Source: Weeksellaceae bacterium (lineage in GTDB: Bacteria; Bacteroidota; Bacteroidia; Flavobacteriales; Weeksellaceae). Taken from it: a DNA stretch of 8,613 bases. The notes under the pieces are model-generated. The model worked only from the letters and a program-made list of their open reading frames with translations. It had not been told where the DNA came from and made no database searches. A program made the position numbers and the translations under genes. Positions 1 through 6,359 of the stretch are shown here, piece after piece. Where the stretch lies: positions 1-8,613 of the forward strand of contig JAQVKJ010000036.1 in NCBI GenBank assembly GCA_028694715.1. The letters run 5' to 3'. Numbering within the stretch: the stretch's first letter is position 1; every line of letters begins with the position of its first letter.

Positions 1-2612
1 TCTTCTTCATAAATAAATTCGGCATCGGCATATTCCTCACGCCAAGCTTTGAATTTTTCAATGTCTAATTCATCGCCACCGTCTTTCAAAAGATTTACAT
101 CGACATGGATGGGTGTTGTTTCGTATTGTTCCGCCAATCTCTTTGAAACAAATTGATTGGTTCCATCAACTCGATGCACAAACGCACTCATTCCCAAAAT
201 CATTCCCTGATTGATGAGTTTTTTGGCGAATTCATCGTTGGGAACAAGACCTCTGTCAAACAGGAATTTCTGCCAGAAACGCGCATACAGCAAATGTCCG
301 GTGGCATGTTCGCTTCCGCCCAAATACAAATCCACTTGTTGCCAATATTCCAGGGCTTCTTTGGAGGCAAATTCTTCTTCATTTTTCGCATCCATATAAC
401 GAAGGAAATACCAGGAACTTCCTGCCCAACCCGGCATGGTATTCAATTCCAATGGAAAAATAGTTTCTCCGTCAATCTTACTGTTTTCTACAATTTCATT
501 TTTAGAAGTATCCCAAGCCCAGTTTTTGGCCCTTCCCAAAGGTGGTTCGCCGGTTTCGGTCGGCAAATATTCATCGACTTCGGGCAAAACCAAAGGCAAA
601 TATTTTTCATCAATCATATAGGGAACACCGTTTTTGTAATAAGCCGGAACGGGTTCGCCCCAATAGCGTTGTCGAGAAAAAACCGCATCCCGCAAACGGA
701 AATTCACTTTGCCTTTTCCGATTTTCATTTCTTCTAATATTGAAATAATTTTTTCAGTGGCTTCTTTGTAGCTCAAACCGTTTATTTCTCCTGAGTTGAT
801 CAGCTCAAAGCCTTCTTTTTCGGCAAAAGGAAGTTCATTTTCTTTGTTTTTGAAAATATTCGGAATGGGTAAATTGAAGTGGGAAGCAAATTTGAAATCT
901 CGCTCATCACCCGCCGGAACGGCCATTACAGCTCCCGTTCCATAACCGGAGAGCACATAATCCCCAATCCAAATCGGGATTTCCTGTCCGGTGAGCGGAT
1001 GAACCGCATAAGCACCGGTAAATTCTCCGGTAATTTTATTCACATCCGCCATTCTTTCTCGTTCAGAACGCATGGAAGTTTGTTGAATATAAGCTTGAAC
1101 GGCTTCTTTTCTATCTTGGGTTGTAATGTCCATAACCAAAGGATGCTCGGGCGCAAGACAAAGGTAAGATACTCCGTAAATCGTGTCGGGACGGGTGGTG
1201 AAGACTTCTATCCTCTCCCCCGACCCCTCTCCGAGGGAGAGGGGAGTTTCCTCTCCCCCGACCCCCTCCAAAGGAGGGGGAGTTTTATGCTCAATTCTTC
1301 TGTCCGGCAGTGATTCCAACTCCATTTTGATTTTTCCTAAAACCATGTCTAATGACTCCAATACTTCTTTATTTGTAAATCGAATTACTTTGAAGCCCTT
1401 TGTATTCAATATCATGGTTCGGTTTTCGTCTTCTTCTTTTTGTTGATTATGAATTTCTCCATCCACTTCAATCACCAATCCTTTAGATAAGCATACAAAA
1501 TCAACTATAAAGTTATCAATCAAACGTTGCCTTCTGATTTTATATCCCAAACTTTTATTTCTCAAATTCTGCCACAGAAAATCTTCTGCCTTGGTCGGGG
1601 CTTTTCTCATTTCTTTGGCTTTATCAATCAATAAATGAGAATTTGAACCTTCGGTCAAATAGCCGGGTCTATTGGTTTCCCCTCCTTTGGAGGAGGCTTG
1701 GGGGAGGACAAAACTCACTGTAGCTCCTTTGCTCTTTCCAATCCAATACGATTGTGCATCTTTGATCGGCTGTGGCCAATCGATTTTCTCAAGGTCTTTC
1801 AACAATCTTTCGGCATACGCAGTGATGCGCATCATCCATTGTGTCATTTTTTTTCGAACGACGGGATATCCGCCTCTTTCCGAAACGCCGTTTACGACTT
1901 CATCATTCGCCAAAACCGTTCCCAAGGCGGCACACCAGTTTACTTCGGCTTCTGCCAAATAGGTCAGTCTGTATTTTAATAAGATTTTTTGTTTTTGTTT
2001 TTCGGAATAAGCTTTCCATTCATCCGCAGAAAATTGTGGCGTATCCTCATCACAAACCGCATTGATATTTGTATTCCCCTCCAGCACAAATACTTCGGTC
2101 AACTCTTCAATCGGTCGTGCTTGTTTGGCGTCATTACAGTAATAAGAATTAAACAATTGAATAAAAATCCATTGGGTCCATTTGTAATATTCCGGGTCTG
2201 TGGTTCTGAAAGAACGGTTCCAATCATAAGAAAGCCCTATTTTTTTTAGTTGTTTTTCGTAACCTTCTATTTTATTTCCTTGTTTGTCCACCCCTCCTTT
2301 GATGTTCACCTCAGTGGTCACCGCAGGGTGCTGTCCGGTTTGAATCGCATATTGTTCGGCCGGCAATCCAAATGAATCATAACCCATGGGATGCAATACA
2401 TTGAATCCTTTCAATCTTTTGTAACGTGCATAAATATCTGAAGCAATATAGCCTAACGGATGCCCGACATGCAAGCCTGCTCCGGACGGATACGGAAACA
2501 TATCGAGCACATAGCATTTTGGTTTTTCGGAATGATTGGATACGCTGAAAGTTTGATTTTCTTCCCAGTATTTCTGCCATTTGGCTTCAATTTCTTTGTG
2601 ATGGTATTGCAT
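1..2612 (-). CDS. leuS: Leucyl-tRNA synthetase, 3' end outside window, with in-frame DUF559 endonuclease insert
   Basis: Class I aminoacyl-tRNA synthetase that charges tRNA-Leu in the cytoplasm. Read from the ATG at 2612-2610, 870 codons lie in the window without a stop. Visible family marks are the HIGH-type motif HVGH (residues 48-51), EVNWCAALGTVLANDEV, NWIG-type strand WIGKSKGATVSF entering the CP1 editing domain, the editing motif TTRPDT (472-477), HPLTG (538-542), GTGAVMAVPAGDERDF with the editing Asp at 569, RDAVFSRQRYWGEPVP, MPGWAGSSWYFLRYMD and GGSEHATGHLLYARF. The KMSKS loop lies beyond the left edge. Residues 304-467 (164 codons) have no counterpart in ordinary LeuRS and carry a DUF559 nuclease domain plus repeat-encoded Gly/Glu/Pro-rich flanks, inserted between the strands ATVSF and IEVFTTRPDT. 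The start is supported by the usual N-terminus (HKEIEAKWQKYW) and a promoter just upstream. Identity as LeuRS is certain; whether the chimaera is fully active is unknown. Confidence 0.96.
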   Translation of the reverse strand, partial: MQYHHKEIEAKWQKYWEENQTFSVSNHSEKPKCYVLDMFPYPSGAGLHVGHPLGYIASDIYARYKRLKGFNVLHPMGYDSFGLPAEQYAIQTGQHPAVTTEVNIKGGVDKQGNKIEGYEKQLKKIGLSYDWNRSFRTTDPEYYKWTQWIFIQLFNSYYCNDAKQARPIEELTEVFVLEGNTNINAVCDEDTPQFSADEWKAYSEKQKQKILLKYRLTYLAEAEVNWCAALGTVLANDEVVNGVSERGGYPVVRKKMTQWMMRITAYAERLLKDLEKIDWPQPIKDAQSYWIGKSKGATVSFVLPQASSKGGETNRPGYLTEGSNSHLLIDKAKEMRKAPTKAEDFLWQNLRNKSLGYKIRRQRLIDNFIVDFVCLSKGLVIEVDGEIHNQQKEEDENRTMILNTKGFKVIRFTNKEVLESLDMVLGKIKMELESLPDRRIEHKTPPPLEGVGGEETPLSLGEGSGERIEVFTTRPDTIYGVSYLCLAPEHPLVMDITTQDRKEAVQAYIQQTSMRSERERMADVNKITGEFTGAYAVHPLTGQEIPIWIGDYVLSGYGTGAVMAVPAGDERDFKFASHFNLPIPNIFKNKENELPFAEKEGFELINSGEINGLSYKEATEKIISILEEMKIGKGKVNFRLRDAVFSRQRYWGEPVPAYYKNGVPYMIDEKYLPLVLPEVDEYLPTETGEPPLGRAKNWAWDTSKNEIVENSKIDGETIFPLELNTMPGWAGSSWYFLRYMDAKNEEEFASKEALEYWQQVDLYLGGSEHATGHLLYARFWQKFLFDRGLVPNDEFAKKLINQGMILGMSAFVHRVDGTNQFVSKRLAEQYETTPIHVDVNLLKDGGDELDIEKFKAWREEYADAEFIYEE
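1212..1247 (-). repeat. 36-bp GC-rich palindromic unit C
   Basis: On the plus strand this contains CCCCTCTCC-GAG-GGAGAGGGG, a perfect 9-bp inverted repeat with a 3-base loop. In the leuS frame it encodes the 12 residues TPLSLGEGSGER. It directly abuts a second 36-bp unit at 1248-1283, and both units share a GGGGTCGGGGGAGAGG-like end on the minus strand. The length of exactly 12 codons keeps the frame. Confidence 0.9.
1248..1283 (-). repeat. 36-bp GC-rich palindromic unit B
   Basis: This contains CCCCCTCC-AAA-GGAGGGGG on the plus strand, an 8-bp perfect inverted repeat with a 3-base loop, and encodes TPPPLEGVGGEE in the leuS frame. It is a diverged tandem copy of the unit at 1212-1247: same length and start codon (ACT), similar second half, different stem core. 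It is closer in sequence to the inverted copy at 1674-1709 than unit C is. Confidence 0.9.
1314..1634 (-). other. DUF559 (Vsr-like, PD-(D/E)XK) endonuclease domain within LeuRS
   Basis: Residues about 327-433 of the LeuRS frame match the DUF559 family, small proteins with a very-short-patch-repair/restriction-endonuclease fold. Visible marks in order: a basic helix AKEMRKAPTKAEDFLWQNLR (332-351), YKIRRQRLIDNFIVDF with the conserved Asp at 371, LVIEVDGEIH with Glu 382, Asp 384 and His 388, then RT-containing and GFKVIRFTNKEVL (406-418) segments. All residues expected for the nuclease centre are present, so it does not look decayed. The domain has no stop of its own. Internal ATG codons exist (for example Met 335 at 1608-1610), but any product started there would continue into the rest of LeuRS. 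Family assignment is from motif recognition; DNA-cleaving activity is inferred only. Confidence 0.85.
1674..1709 (+). repeat. Inverted copy (unit A) of the palindromic repeat
   Basis: The plus strand here carries CCCCTCCTTTGGAGGAGG followed by CTTGGGGGAGGAC. The minus strand of the unit at 1248-1283 has the same order (CCCCCTCCTTTGGAGGGGG, then TCGGGGGAGAGG), so the two are inverted copies bracketing the nuclease region. In the leuS frame it reads VLPQASSKGGET. The inner stem is short (CCTCC-TTT-GGAGG) with a partial extension. Confidence 0.85.
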
Positions 2613-2631
2613 TGTTTGGACTTTGAAGCTG

Positions 2632-2675
2632 CAAATTTAGCCAAATTTAAAGACTTGATTCATACCCTGGGTCAA
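2632..2675 (-). promoter_or_regulatory. leuS promoter, Bacteroidota type, with two overlapping -7 candidates
   Basis: On the minus strand two TAAATTTG boxes (2649-2642 and 2639-2632) match TAnnTTTG. A TTG at 2675-2673 stands 23 bp before the first box, within the known spacing for Bacteroidota -33/-7 promoters. Initiation from the first box would give a leader of roughly 20-25 nt before the ATG at 2612. Confidence 0.6.
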
Positions 2676-2720
2676 TAAACGGAAAGCTGTTTCCTTTTGA
2701 TATTCTTCACAGAAATTTCA

Positions 2721-3182
2721 ATGAAATTATTTGTGTACATTTGTTCAACAAATCAAATAATTCACTTGGAAGTAGAGAAAAAACACGGCAATCGTTGGCG
2801 AAAAATTTATTGGGTCATGGTATTTTTAATCCTTGTCTCTCTGATTTTTATGGTTCGATTTGTTTTGAACAGTTCAAAAATTTATGTTGAAAAATCGACT
2901 GTCATCCATCCATATCTGATTGAATGGTCGTTGGAAAGAGACGGTTCGTTGAGAATCAATGAACCCTATTATCTAAGAACCGATATTAAACCAATTAAAG
3001 ACCAACTGAAAACACCCATAGAGGATTCGCTCATATTCATTCATTCGACACAAGAGGACCGTGAAACCGTTAGTTTTCGTTCGTTAGAACCGCCTTATCT
3101 GATTTGGAAAAACGAGAACAGCGACACCATTCATGTACTTAAAAACAACATCTCCCTCAAATTTTTAATGACCGATGACTAA
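2721..3182 (+). CDS. Hypothetical single-pass membrane protein
   Basis: I do not recognise this protein. From the ATG at 2721 it has 153 residues. A hydrophobic segment at about residues 30-49 (IYWVMVFLILVSLIFMVRFV) follows a basic stretch (EKKHGNRWRK), which predicts an N-in, C-out inner-membrane anchor. The rest is a polar extracytoplasmic part of about 100 residues with no motif I know. The start is uncertain. The frame also opens with TTG at 2697; a -7-like box (TACATTTG) at 2736-2743 lies after both of these starts and would favour TTG at 2766 (138 residues), just before the basic stretch. It is divergent from leuS, and its TAA overlaps the stop of the convergent YjbR-type gene by 3 bases. 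Coding is supported by length and plausible topology, but not by homology. Confidence 0.6.
   Translation: MKLFVYICSTNQIIHLEVEKKHGNRWRKIYWVMVFLILVSLIFMVRFVLNSSKIYVEKSTVIHPYLIEWSLERDGSLRINEPYYLRTDIKPIKDQLKTPIEDSLIFIHSTQEDRETVSFRSLEPPYLIWKNENSDTIHVLKNNISLKFLMTDD
2736..2743 (+). promoter_or_regulatory. Possible -7 box for the small membrane protein gene
   Basis: TACATTTG matches TAnnTTTG. No TTG lies at the usual distance upstream, so it is only a half match. If real, translation would have to begin at TTG 2766 rather than at ATG 2721. Confidence 0.25.
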
Positions 3183-3532
3183 AGTCCCGATTCCTTTCTT
3201 TTCTTCTTCGGAATAGACTGAACTACTTGCTGATAGGAATGATCTATCAGCTCTCTCAAAAGCTGGTCAGACAAATTCCCTTGAAAAAAAACTGTATTCC
3301 AATGCTTTTTGTTCATGTGCTTGCCCGGGCGAATTTCGGAATGTTTTTCTCTGAGCCATTCGGCGTAATCAGGTTCGCATTTCAAATTGACCTGCATCTC
3401 GGTTTCGTCCAAACCACAGAGCGCAAAAATTTTTCCAGCCACCTTAAAAACCATCGTTTCCTCACCGAATGGAAATTCCTCTGTAACGGCCATTTTATGC
3501 AGACAATAGTCTCTGAATTCCTCTACATTCAT
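3179..3532 (-). CDS. YjbR/MmcQ family protein (DUF419)
   Basis: A 117-residue protein close to the usual length of the YjbR/MmcQ family, which has a CyaY-like fold and is often annotated as DNA-binding, though its role is not settled. Recognisable segments are MNVEEFRDYCLHKMAVTEEF and PFGEETMVFKVAGKIFAL near the N-terminus, VNLKCEPDYAEWLRE in the middle, and PGKHMNKKHWNTVFF then LLRELIDHSYQQVVQSIPKK near the C-terminus, all in family order. The ATG at 3532 begins at the typical first residue. It is transcribed away from rpoD, with no clear TAnnTTTG box in front, and its TAG (3181-3179) overlaps the end of the convergent membrane-protein gene. Confidence 0.9.
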   Translation of the reverse strand: MNVEEFRDYCLHKMAVTEEFPFGEETMVFKVAGKIFALCGLDETEMQVNLKCEPDYAEWLREKHSEIRPGKHMNKKHWNTVFFQGNLSDQLLRELIDHSYQQVVQSIPKKKRKESGL

Positions 3533-3578
3533 CGTTTATAATTTGTGTTTGCAAAACATTTACACAAGATTGTAACAT

Positions 3579-3607
3579 TTGATGCGTTTATTCCGTATAT
3601 ATCTTTG
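3579..3607 (+). promoter_or_regulatory. rpoD promoter
   Basis: TTG at 3579-3581, an 18-bp spacer and TATCTTTG at 3600-3607 match the Bacteroidota -33/-7 consensus fully. Initiation would fall near 3611-3614, giving a leader of about 35 nt before the ATG at 3647. This promoter class is read by the primary sigma factor, so the gene probably transcribes itself. Confidence 0.75.
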
Positions 3608-3646
3608 CAAGCCTAAATTTAACCCAAAAGAATTTATTTTTACATA

Positions 3647-4513
3647 ATGCGACAGTTAAAAATTACAAAGCAGGTCACAAACAGGGAAACTGCTTCACTT
3701 GACAAGTATTTGCAAGAAATTGGAAAAGTTGATTTGATCACCGCGGATGAGGAGGTGGAATTGGCACAAAGAATCAAAGCTGGAGACAGAAGGGCATTAG
3801 AAAAACTCACAAAAGCAAATTTGCGTTTTGTGGTTTCGGTTGCCAAACAATACCAGAACCAAGGATTGAGTCTACCCGACCTCATCAACGAAGGAAACCT
3901 TGGGCTAATCAAAGCAGCACAACGATTTGACGAAACCAGAGGGTTCAAATTCATTTCGTATGCGGTTTGGTGGATCAGACAATCAATTTTGCAGGCATTG
4001 GCCGAACAGTCGAGAATTGTTCGTTTGCCTTTGAATAAAATTGGTTCTATCAATAAAATCAATAAAGCGTATGCCACTTTGGAACAGGAACACGAGAGAG
4101 CTCCGTCGGCCGAAGAAATTTCTGAACTTCTGGACATGTCTGAAACAGATGTGAAAGAATCAATGAAAAATTCTGGCCGCCATGTTTCCATGGATGCGCC
4201 TCTGGTAGAAGGAGAGGATTCCAACCTCTATGATGTACTGAACACAGGTGAATCACCCAGCCCAGACGGAGAATTGATGGTTGAATCTCTCAGAGTTGAA
4301 ATCGAAAGAGCACTGCAAACACTGACACCAAGAGAAGCGGATTTAATCAGATTGTATTTTGGCCTGAATGGTGCACATCCGATGACGCTCGAAGAAATCG
4401 GTGAAACTTTTGACCTGACCCGAGAAAGAGTTCGTCAAATCAAAGAGAAGGCAATCAGAAGATTGAAACACACTTCGAGAAGTAAGATTTTGAAAACTTA
4501 CATCGGAAGATAG
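3647..4513 (+). CDS. rpoD: RNA polymerase primary sigma factor RpoD/SigA
   Basis: A 288-residue primary sigma factor that directs core RNA polymerase to housekeeping promoters. Region 1.2 is at about 17-48 ([20 protein letters not shown]), region 2 at about 50-120 with the core-binding segment [18 protein letters not shown] (78-95) and the melting/-10 helix [16 protein letters not shown] (99-114), region 3 at about 125-205 ([16 protein letters not shown]), and region 4 at about 215-280 with the helix-turn-helix [20 protein letters not shown] (247-266). Region 1.1 is absent, as is normal for Bacteroidota. The start [20 protein letters not shown] is the phylum-typical N-terminus. It is followed by a terminator, so it is probably transcribed alone. 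Confidence 0.98.
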   Translation: MRQLKITKQVTNRETASLDKYLQEIGKVDLITADEEVELAQRIKAGDRRALEKLTKANLRFVVSVAKQYQNQGLSLPDLINEGNLGLIKAAQRFDETRGFKFISYAVWWIRQSILQALAEQSRIVRLPLNKIGSINKINKAYATLEQEHERAPSAEEISELLDMSETDVKESMKNSGRHVSMDAPLVEGEDSNLYDVLNTGESPSPDGELMVESLRVEIERALQTLTPREADLIRLYFGLNGAHPMTLEEIGETFDLTRERVRQIKEKAIRRLKHTSRSKILKTYIGR

Positions 4514-4535
4514 TTAATTTTTTCATTACAAATAT

Positions 4536-4571
4536 AAAAATCCCAAAGCACTGTGTCTTTGGGATTTTTTT
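4536..4571 (+). terminator. Rho-independent terminator after rpoD
   Basis: AAAAATCCCAAAG (4536-4548) pairs with CTTTGGGATTTTT (4557-4569) around an 8-base loop, followed by further T. The GC core CCCAAAG/CTTTGGG is perfect. It lies 22 bp after the rpoD stop. The A-tract on the other side makes it formally bidirectional. Confidence 0.85.
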
Positions 4572-4751
4572 AATATGTTTTATAATCGCAATTCCTTGAT
4601 GCTGAATTTAGATTTTAAAAATTAAGTTCAAATAAATCATAGAACTAACAAACTTTTTAATAAACACACAACTTTACATACTTTCTTCGGATATTGACAC
4701 CGCAGTTCAAAGGATTTTTTCCTTTTTTCCGAAACATCAACTTATTTGACT

Positions 4752-4759
4752 TAATTTTG
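4752..4759 (+). promoter_or_regulatory. Putative rpe -7 box
   Basis: TAATTTTG matches TAnnTTTG and overlaps the GTG codon at 4759 that could otherwise be taken as the rpe start. Initiation a few bases after the box gives a leader of about 15 nt before the ATG at 4780. No TTG is found 17-23 bp upstream, so the -33 half is missing or diverged. Confidence 0.45.
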
Positions 4760-4779
4760 TGAAAAATAAACACAGCAAA

Positions 4780-5427
4780 ATGCCCATCATCGCTCCATCT
4801 GTTTTAGCTGCCGACTTTGGCAATCTTCAAAGAGACATCGAAATGCTCAACCAAAGCGAGGCCGAATGGATTCATTTGGATGTAATGGACGGCGTTTTTG
4901 TTCCGAACATTTCCTACGGCATGCCTGTCATCAAAACAATTGACGGACTGACCGACAAAGTACTCGACACCCACCTGATGATTGTCCAGCCGGAGCGCTA
5001 TGTCAAAGAATTCAAGGAAGCCGGAGCAGACATATTGACCGTGCATTACGAAGCTTGTAGCCATTTACACCGAACCGTTCAGGCCATAAAAGACGAAGGC
5101 ATGAAAGCCGGAGTTGCATTGAATCCGCATACGCCGGTCGAATTGTTAGAAGACATCATTAGAGACATTGACCTATTGCTGATTATGAGCGTAAATCCGG
5201 GTTTCGGGGGACAAAAATTTATCCGAAATACTTACGAAAAATTAGTCCGAGCAAGTGAACTCATAGATAGAAAAAATGCAGAAGTACTGATTGAAATCGA
5301 TGGCGGCGTGGGATTGGGCAATGCCGAGCAACTGACCCAACTCGGTGCAGATGTCCTGGTAGCAGGTAATTCCGTTTTTTCGGCTCACAATCCTTTGGAA
5401 ATTATCTCAGAATTAAAAAATTCATAG
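4780..5427 (+). CDS. rpe: Ribulose-phosphate 3-epimerase
   Basis: Interconverts D-ribulose 5-phosphate and D-xylulose 5-phosphate in the non-oxidative pentose phosphate pathway; a metal-dependent TIM barrel. From the ATG at 4780 it has 215 residues, the usual length. Marks in order are IAPSVLAADF near the N-terminus, HLDVMDGVFVPN with metal ligands His 32 and Asp 34, DTHLMI with His 65, VNPGFGGQKF, IEIDGGV with catalytic/metal Asp 174, and the phosphate-binding VAGNSVF. The frame extends to a GTG at 4759 (7 more residues, MKNKHSK), but that codon lies inside a likely -7 box and family members start at MPIIAPS, so the ATG is preferred. Its last 43 bp overlap the 3' end of the convergent hydrolase gene. 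Confidence 0.96.
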   Translation: MPIIAPSVLAADFGNLQRDIEMLNQSEAEWIHLDVMDGVFVPNISYGMPVIKTIDGLTDKVLDTHLMIVQPERYVKEFKEAGADILTVHYEACSHLHRTVQAIKDEGMKAGVALNPHTPVELLEDIIRDIDLLLIMSVNPGFGGQKFIRNTYEKLVRASELIDRKNAEVLIEIDGGVGLGNAEQLTQLGADVLVAGNSVFSAHNPLEIISELKNS

Positions 5428-6359
5428 GCCCTCTGTTCCGAAAAAGAAGTTTTTCCTTTTTTCAAAGGGAATGCGCAGTGTCCACCTTTCTTTGGCGTTT
5501 CAAGAAAAACAAAATCAGAATTCGAAGCAAATGTACTTGGGTAACTATTTGTTCTTAGAAAAGGATCATCCAATGCATTGAGGATCAGTACCGGTTTTTT
5601 GATATTTTGGAGCACATTGCCCGGTGAAGCCTTGCGATAATAATCCGCTGCGTCGTCAAAACCATGAACCGGAGCCGTGTAAAACTCATCTATTTCATTG
5701 AAATCCTTGGCTCTTTCGAGCCTGCCCCAATCCAATAAATCAGGGAATTGTTTGGACTTTTGACGCAATTTTCTTTTGATGGCCATCAGAAAATTTTTCA
5801 GATACAACTGATTGAATCCTTCTTTCAGTGCATCGGCACTCGATTTCAGATAGACCGGCGAAGAAACCGCAACTGCTGCTTTGATTCTTTCGTCAGTCAC
5901 AGTTTTTCCAAAATAATTCAGAATCTGAACACCGCCCATAGAAAATCCGAGTAAAAAAATCTGCTGAAAATCACGCTGCAAAACAAAATCAACCGCAGCA
6001 TTCAGGTCTTCAATGGCTGCATGGTGGTAGAGTTTTGGCAAACGGTTCATTTCGCCGCTACAACTTCGGTTGTTCCATGCAAAAACAGAAAAACCTTTCT
6101 GAATAAAGTAATTCGCAGCAGTATTGTTGTAATTCCTAAAAGAGCTCCCTTCCAATCCATGACATAATATCAAAGCCATTTTGTCGGAATGTTGCACAAA
6201 ATCGATGTCAATAAAATCACCGTCATTCAGTTCAATTCTATTTCTTTTGTAATCCGGGCGGGAGGTTGTTCTGATTTTATTGATAAAAATTGTAGTAAAA
6301 TGCGGGTTATCAAACAGTAATCCGGGTGAATCGTAAACGGATTTTTCAATCAGTGGCAT
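5385..6359 (-). CDS. YheT/EMB8-type alpha/beta hydrolase
   Basis: A 324-residue serine hydrolase of the YheT group (alpha/beta fold), related to E. coli YheT and plant EMB8; the natural substrate is not established. HGLEG (67-71) is the oxyanion-hole loop, GFSMGG holds the nucleophile Ser 140, NALDDPF holds the acid (Asp 264, or possibly 265), and GGHCAF holds His 294, so the full triad is present. FDNPHFTTI near the N-terminus is also typical. No signal peptide is seen, so it is probably cytoplasmic. The ATG overlaps the stop of the DUF721 gene by one base (TAATG on the minus strand), suggesting translational coupling and cotranscription from the recF promoter. The C-terminal codons overlap the end of rpe on the other strand. 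Confidence 0.92.
   Translation of the reverse strand: MPLIEKSVYDSPGLLFDNPHFTTIFINKIRTTSRPDYKRNRIELNDGDFIDIDFVQHSDKMALILCHGLEGSSFRNYNNTAANYFIQKGFSVFAWNNRSCSGEMNRLPKLYHHAAIEDLNAAVDFVLQRDFQQIFLLGFSMGGVQILNYFGKTVTDERIKAAVAVSSPVYLKSSADALKEGFNQLYLKNFLMAIKRKLRQKSKQFPDLLDWGRLERAKDFNEIDEFYTAPVHGFDDAADYYRKASPGNVLQNIKKPVLILNALDDPFLRTNSYPSTFASNSDFVFLETPKKGGHCAFPLKKGKTSFSEQRAYEFFNSEIISKGL

Larger units (their letters stand above)
1212..1709 (-). mobile_element. Palindrome-flanked DUF559 element inserted in frame in leuS
   Basis: A block of about 498 bp interrupts the CP1 editing domain of leuS. Its ends are GC-rich and inverted relative to each other: one palindromic unit at 1674-1709 and two tandem units at 1212-1283. 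Between them lies a nuclease-domain reading frame. The interruption keeps the leuS frame exactly (164 extra codons counted from 1212 to 1703) and has no stop codon. The design, terminal inverted repeats around an endonuclease-like gene, suggests a small mobile or formerly mobile element. It resembles in principle the Rickettsia palindromic elements, which also insert in frame in protein genes, but those carry no nuclease. I see no clear target-site duplication, and no intein or intron signature. The exact borders are uncertain by several bases. Confidence 0.75.
4514..4779. other. Intergenic stretch between rpoD and rpe
   Basis: 266 bp, AT-rich. It holds the rpoD terminator (4536-4571) and the rpe -7 box (4752-4759). 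I see no small reading frame with family marks and no RNA gene in the remaining 180 bp. Confidence 0.6.

Noticed and set aside
1212..1283. CRISPR array or terminators
   Set aside because: Two abutting repeats without spacers are not a CRISPR array. The stems lack a T tract and lie inside an open coding frame.
1212..1709. Intein in LeuRS
   Set aside because: No Cys or Ser splice block at the N-terminal border, no His-Asn end at the C-terminal border and no Hint-domain motifs; the nuclease is DUF559-like, not LAGLIDADG or HNH of the intein type.
1212..1709. Self-splicing intron with a nuclease gene
   Set aside because: The frame is continuous through the whole block and only short palindromes flank it; there is no room or sign of a group I or II core.
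153..2249. Plus-strand reading frames across the leuS region (for example 153-737, 879-1313, 1672-1962)
   Set aside because: They lie antisense to leuS, which shows strong family motifs throughout; their translations have no recognisable features.
3533..3646. Promoter for the YjbR/MmcQ gene
   Set aside because: No full TAnnTTTG with an upstream TTG was found on the minus strand; only partial matches such as GTAAATGTTTTG.
3640..4224. Minus-strand frame of 194 codons opposite rpoD
   Set aside because: It is a shadow of the conserved rpoD sequence, with Ser/Cys-rich composition and no motif.
4759..4779. GTG at 4759 as the start of rpe
   Set aside because: It lies within a TAATTTTG -7 box, and family members begin near the ATG at 4780.
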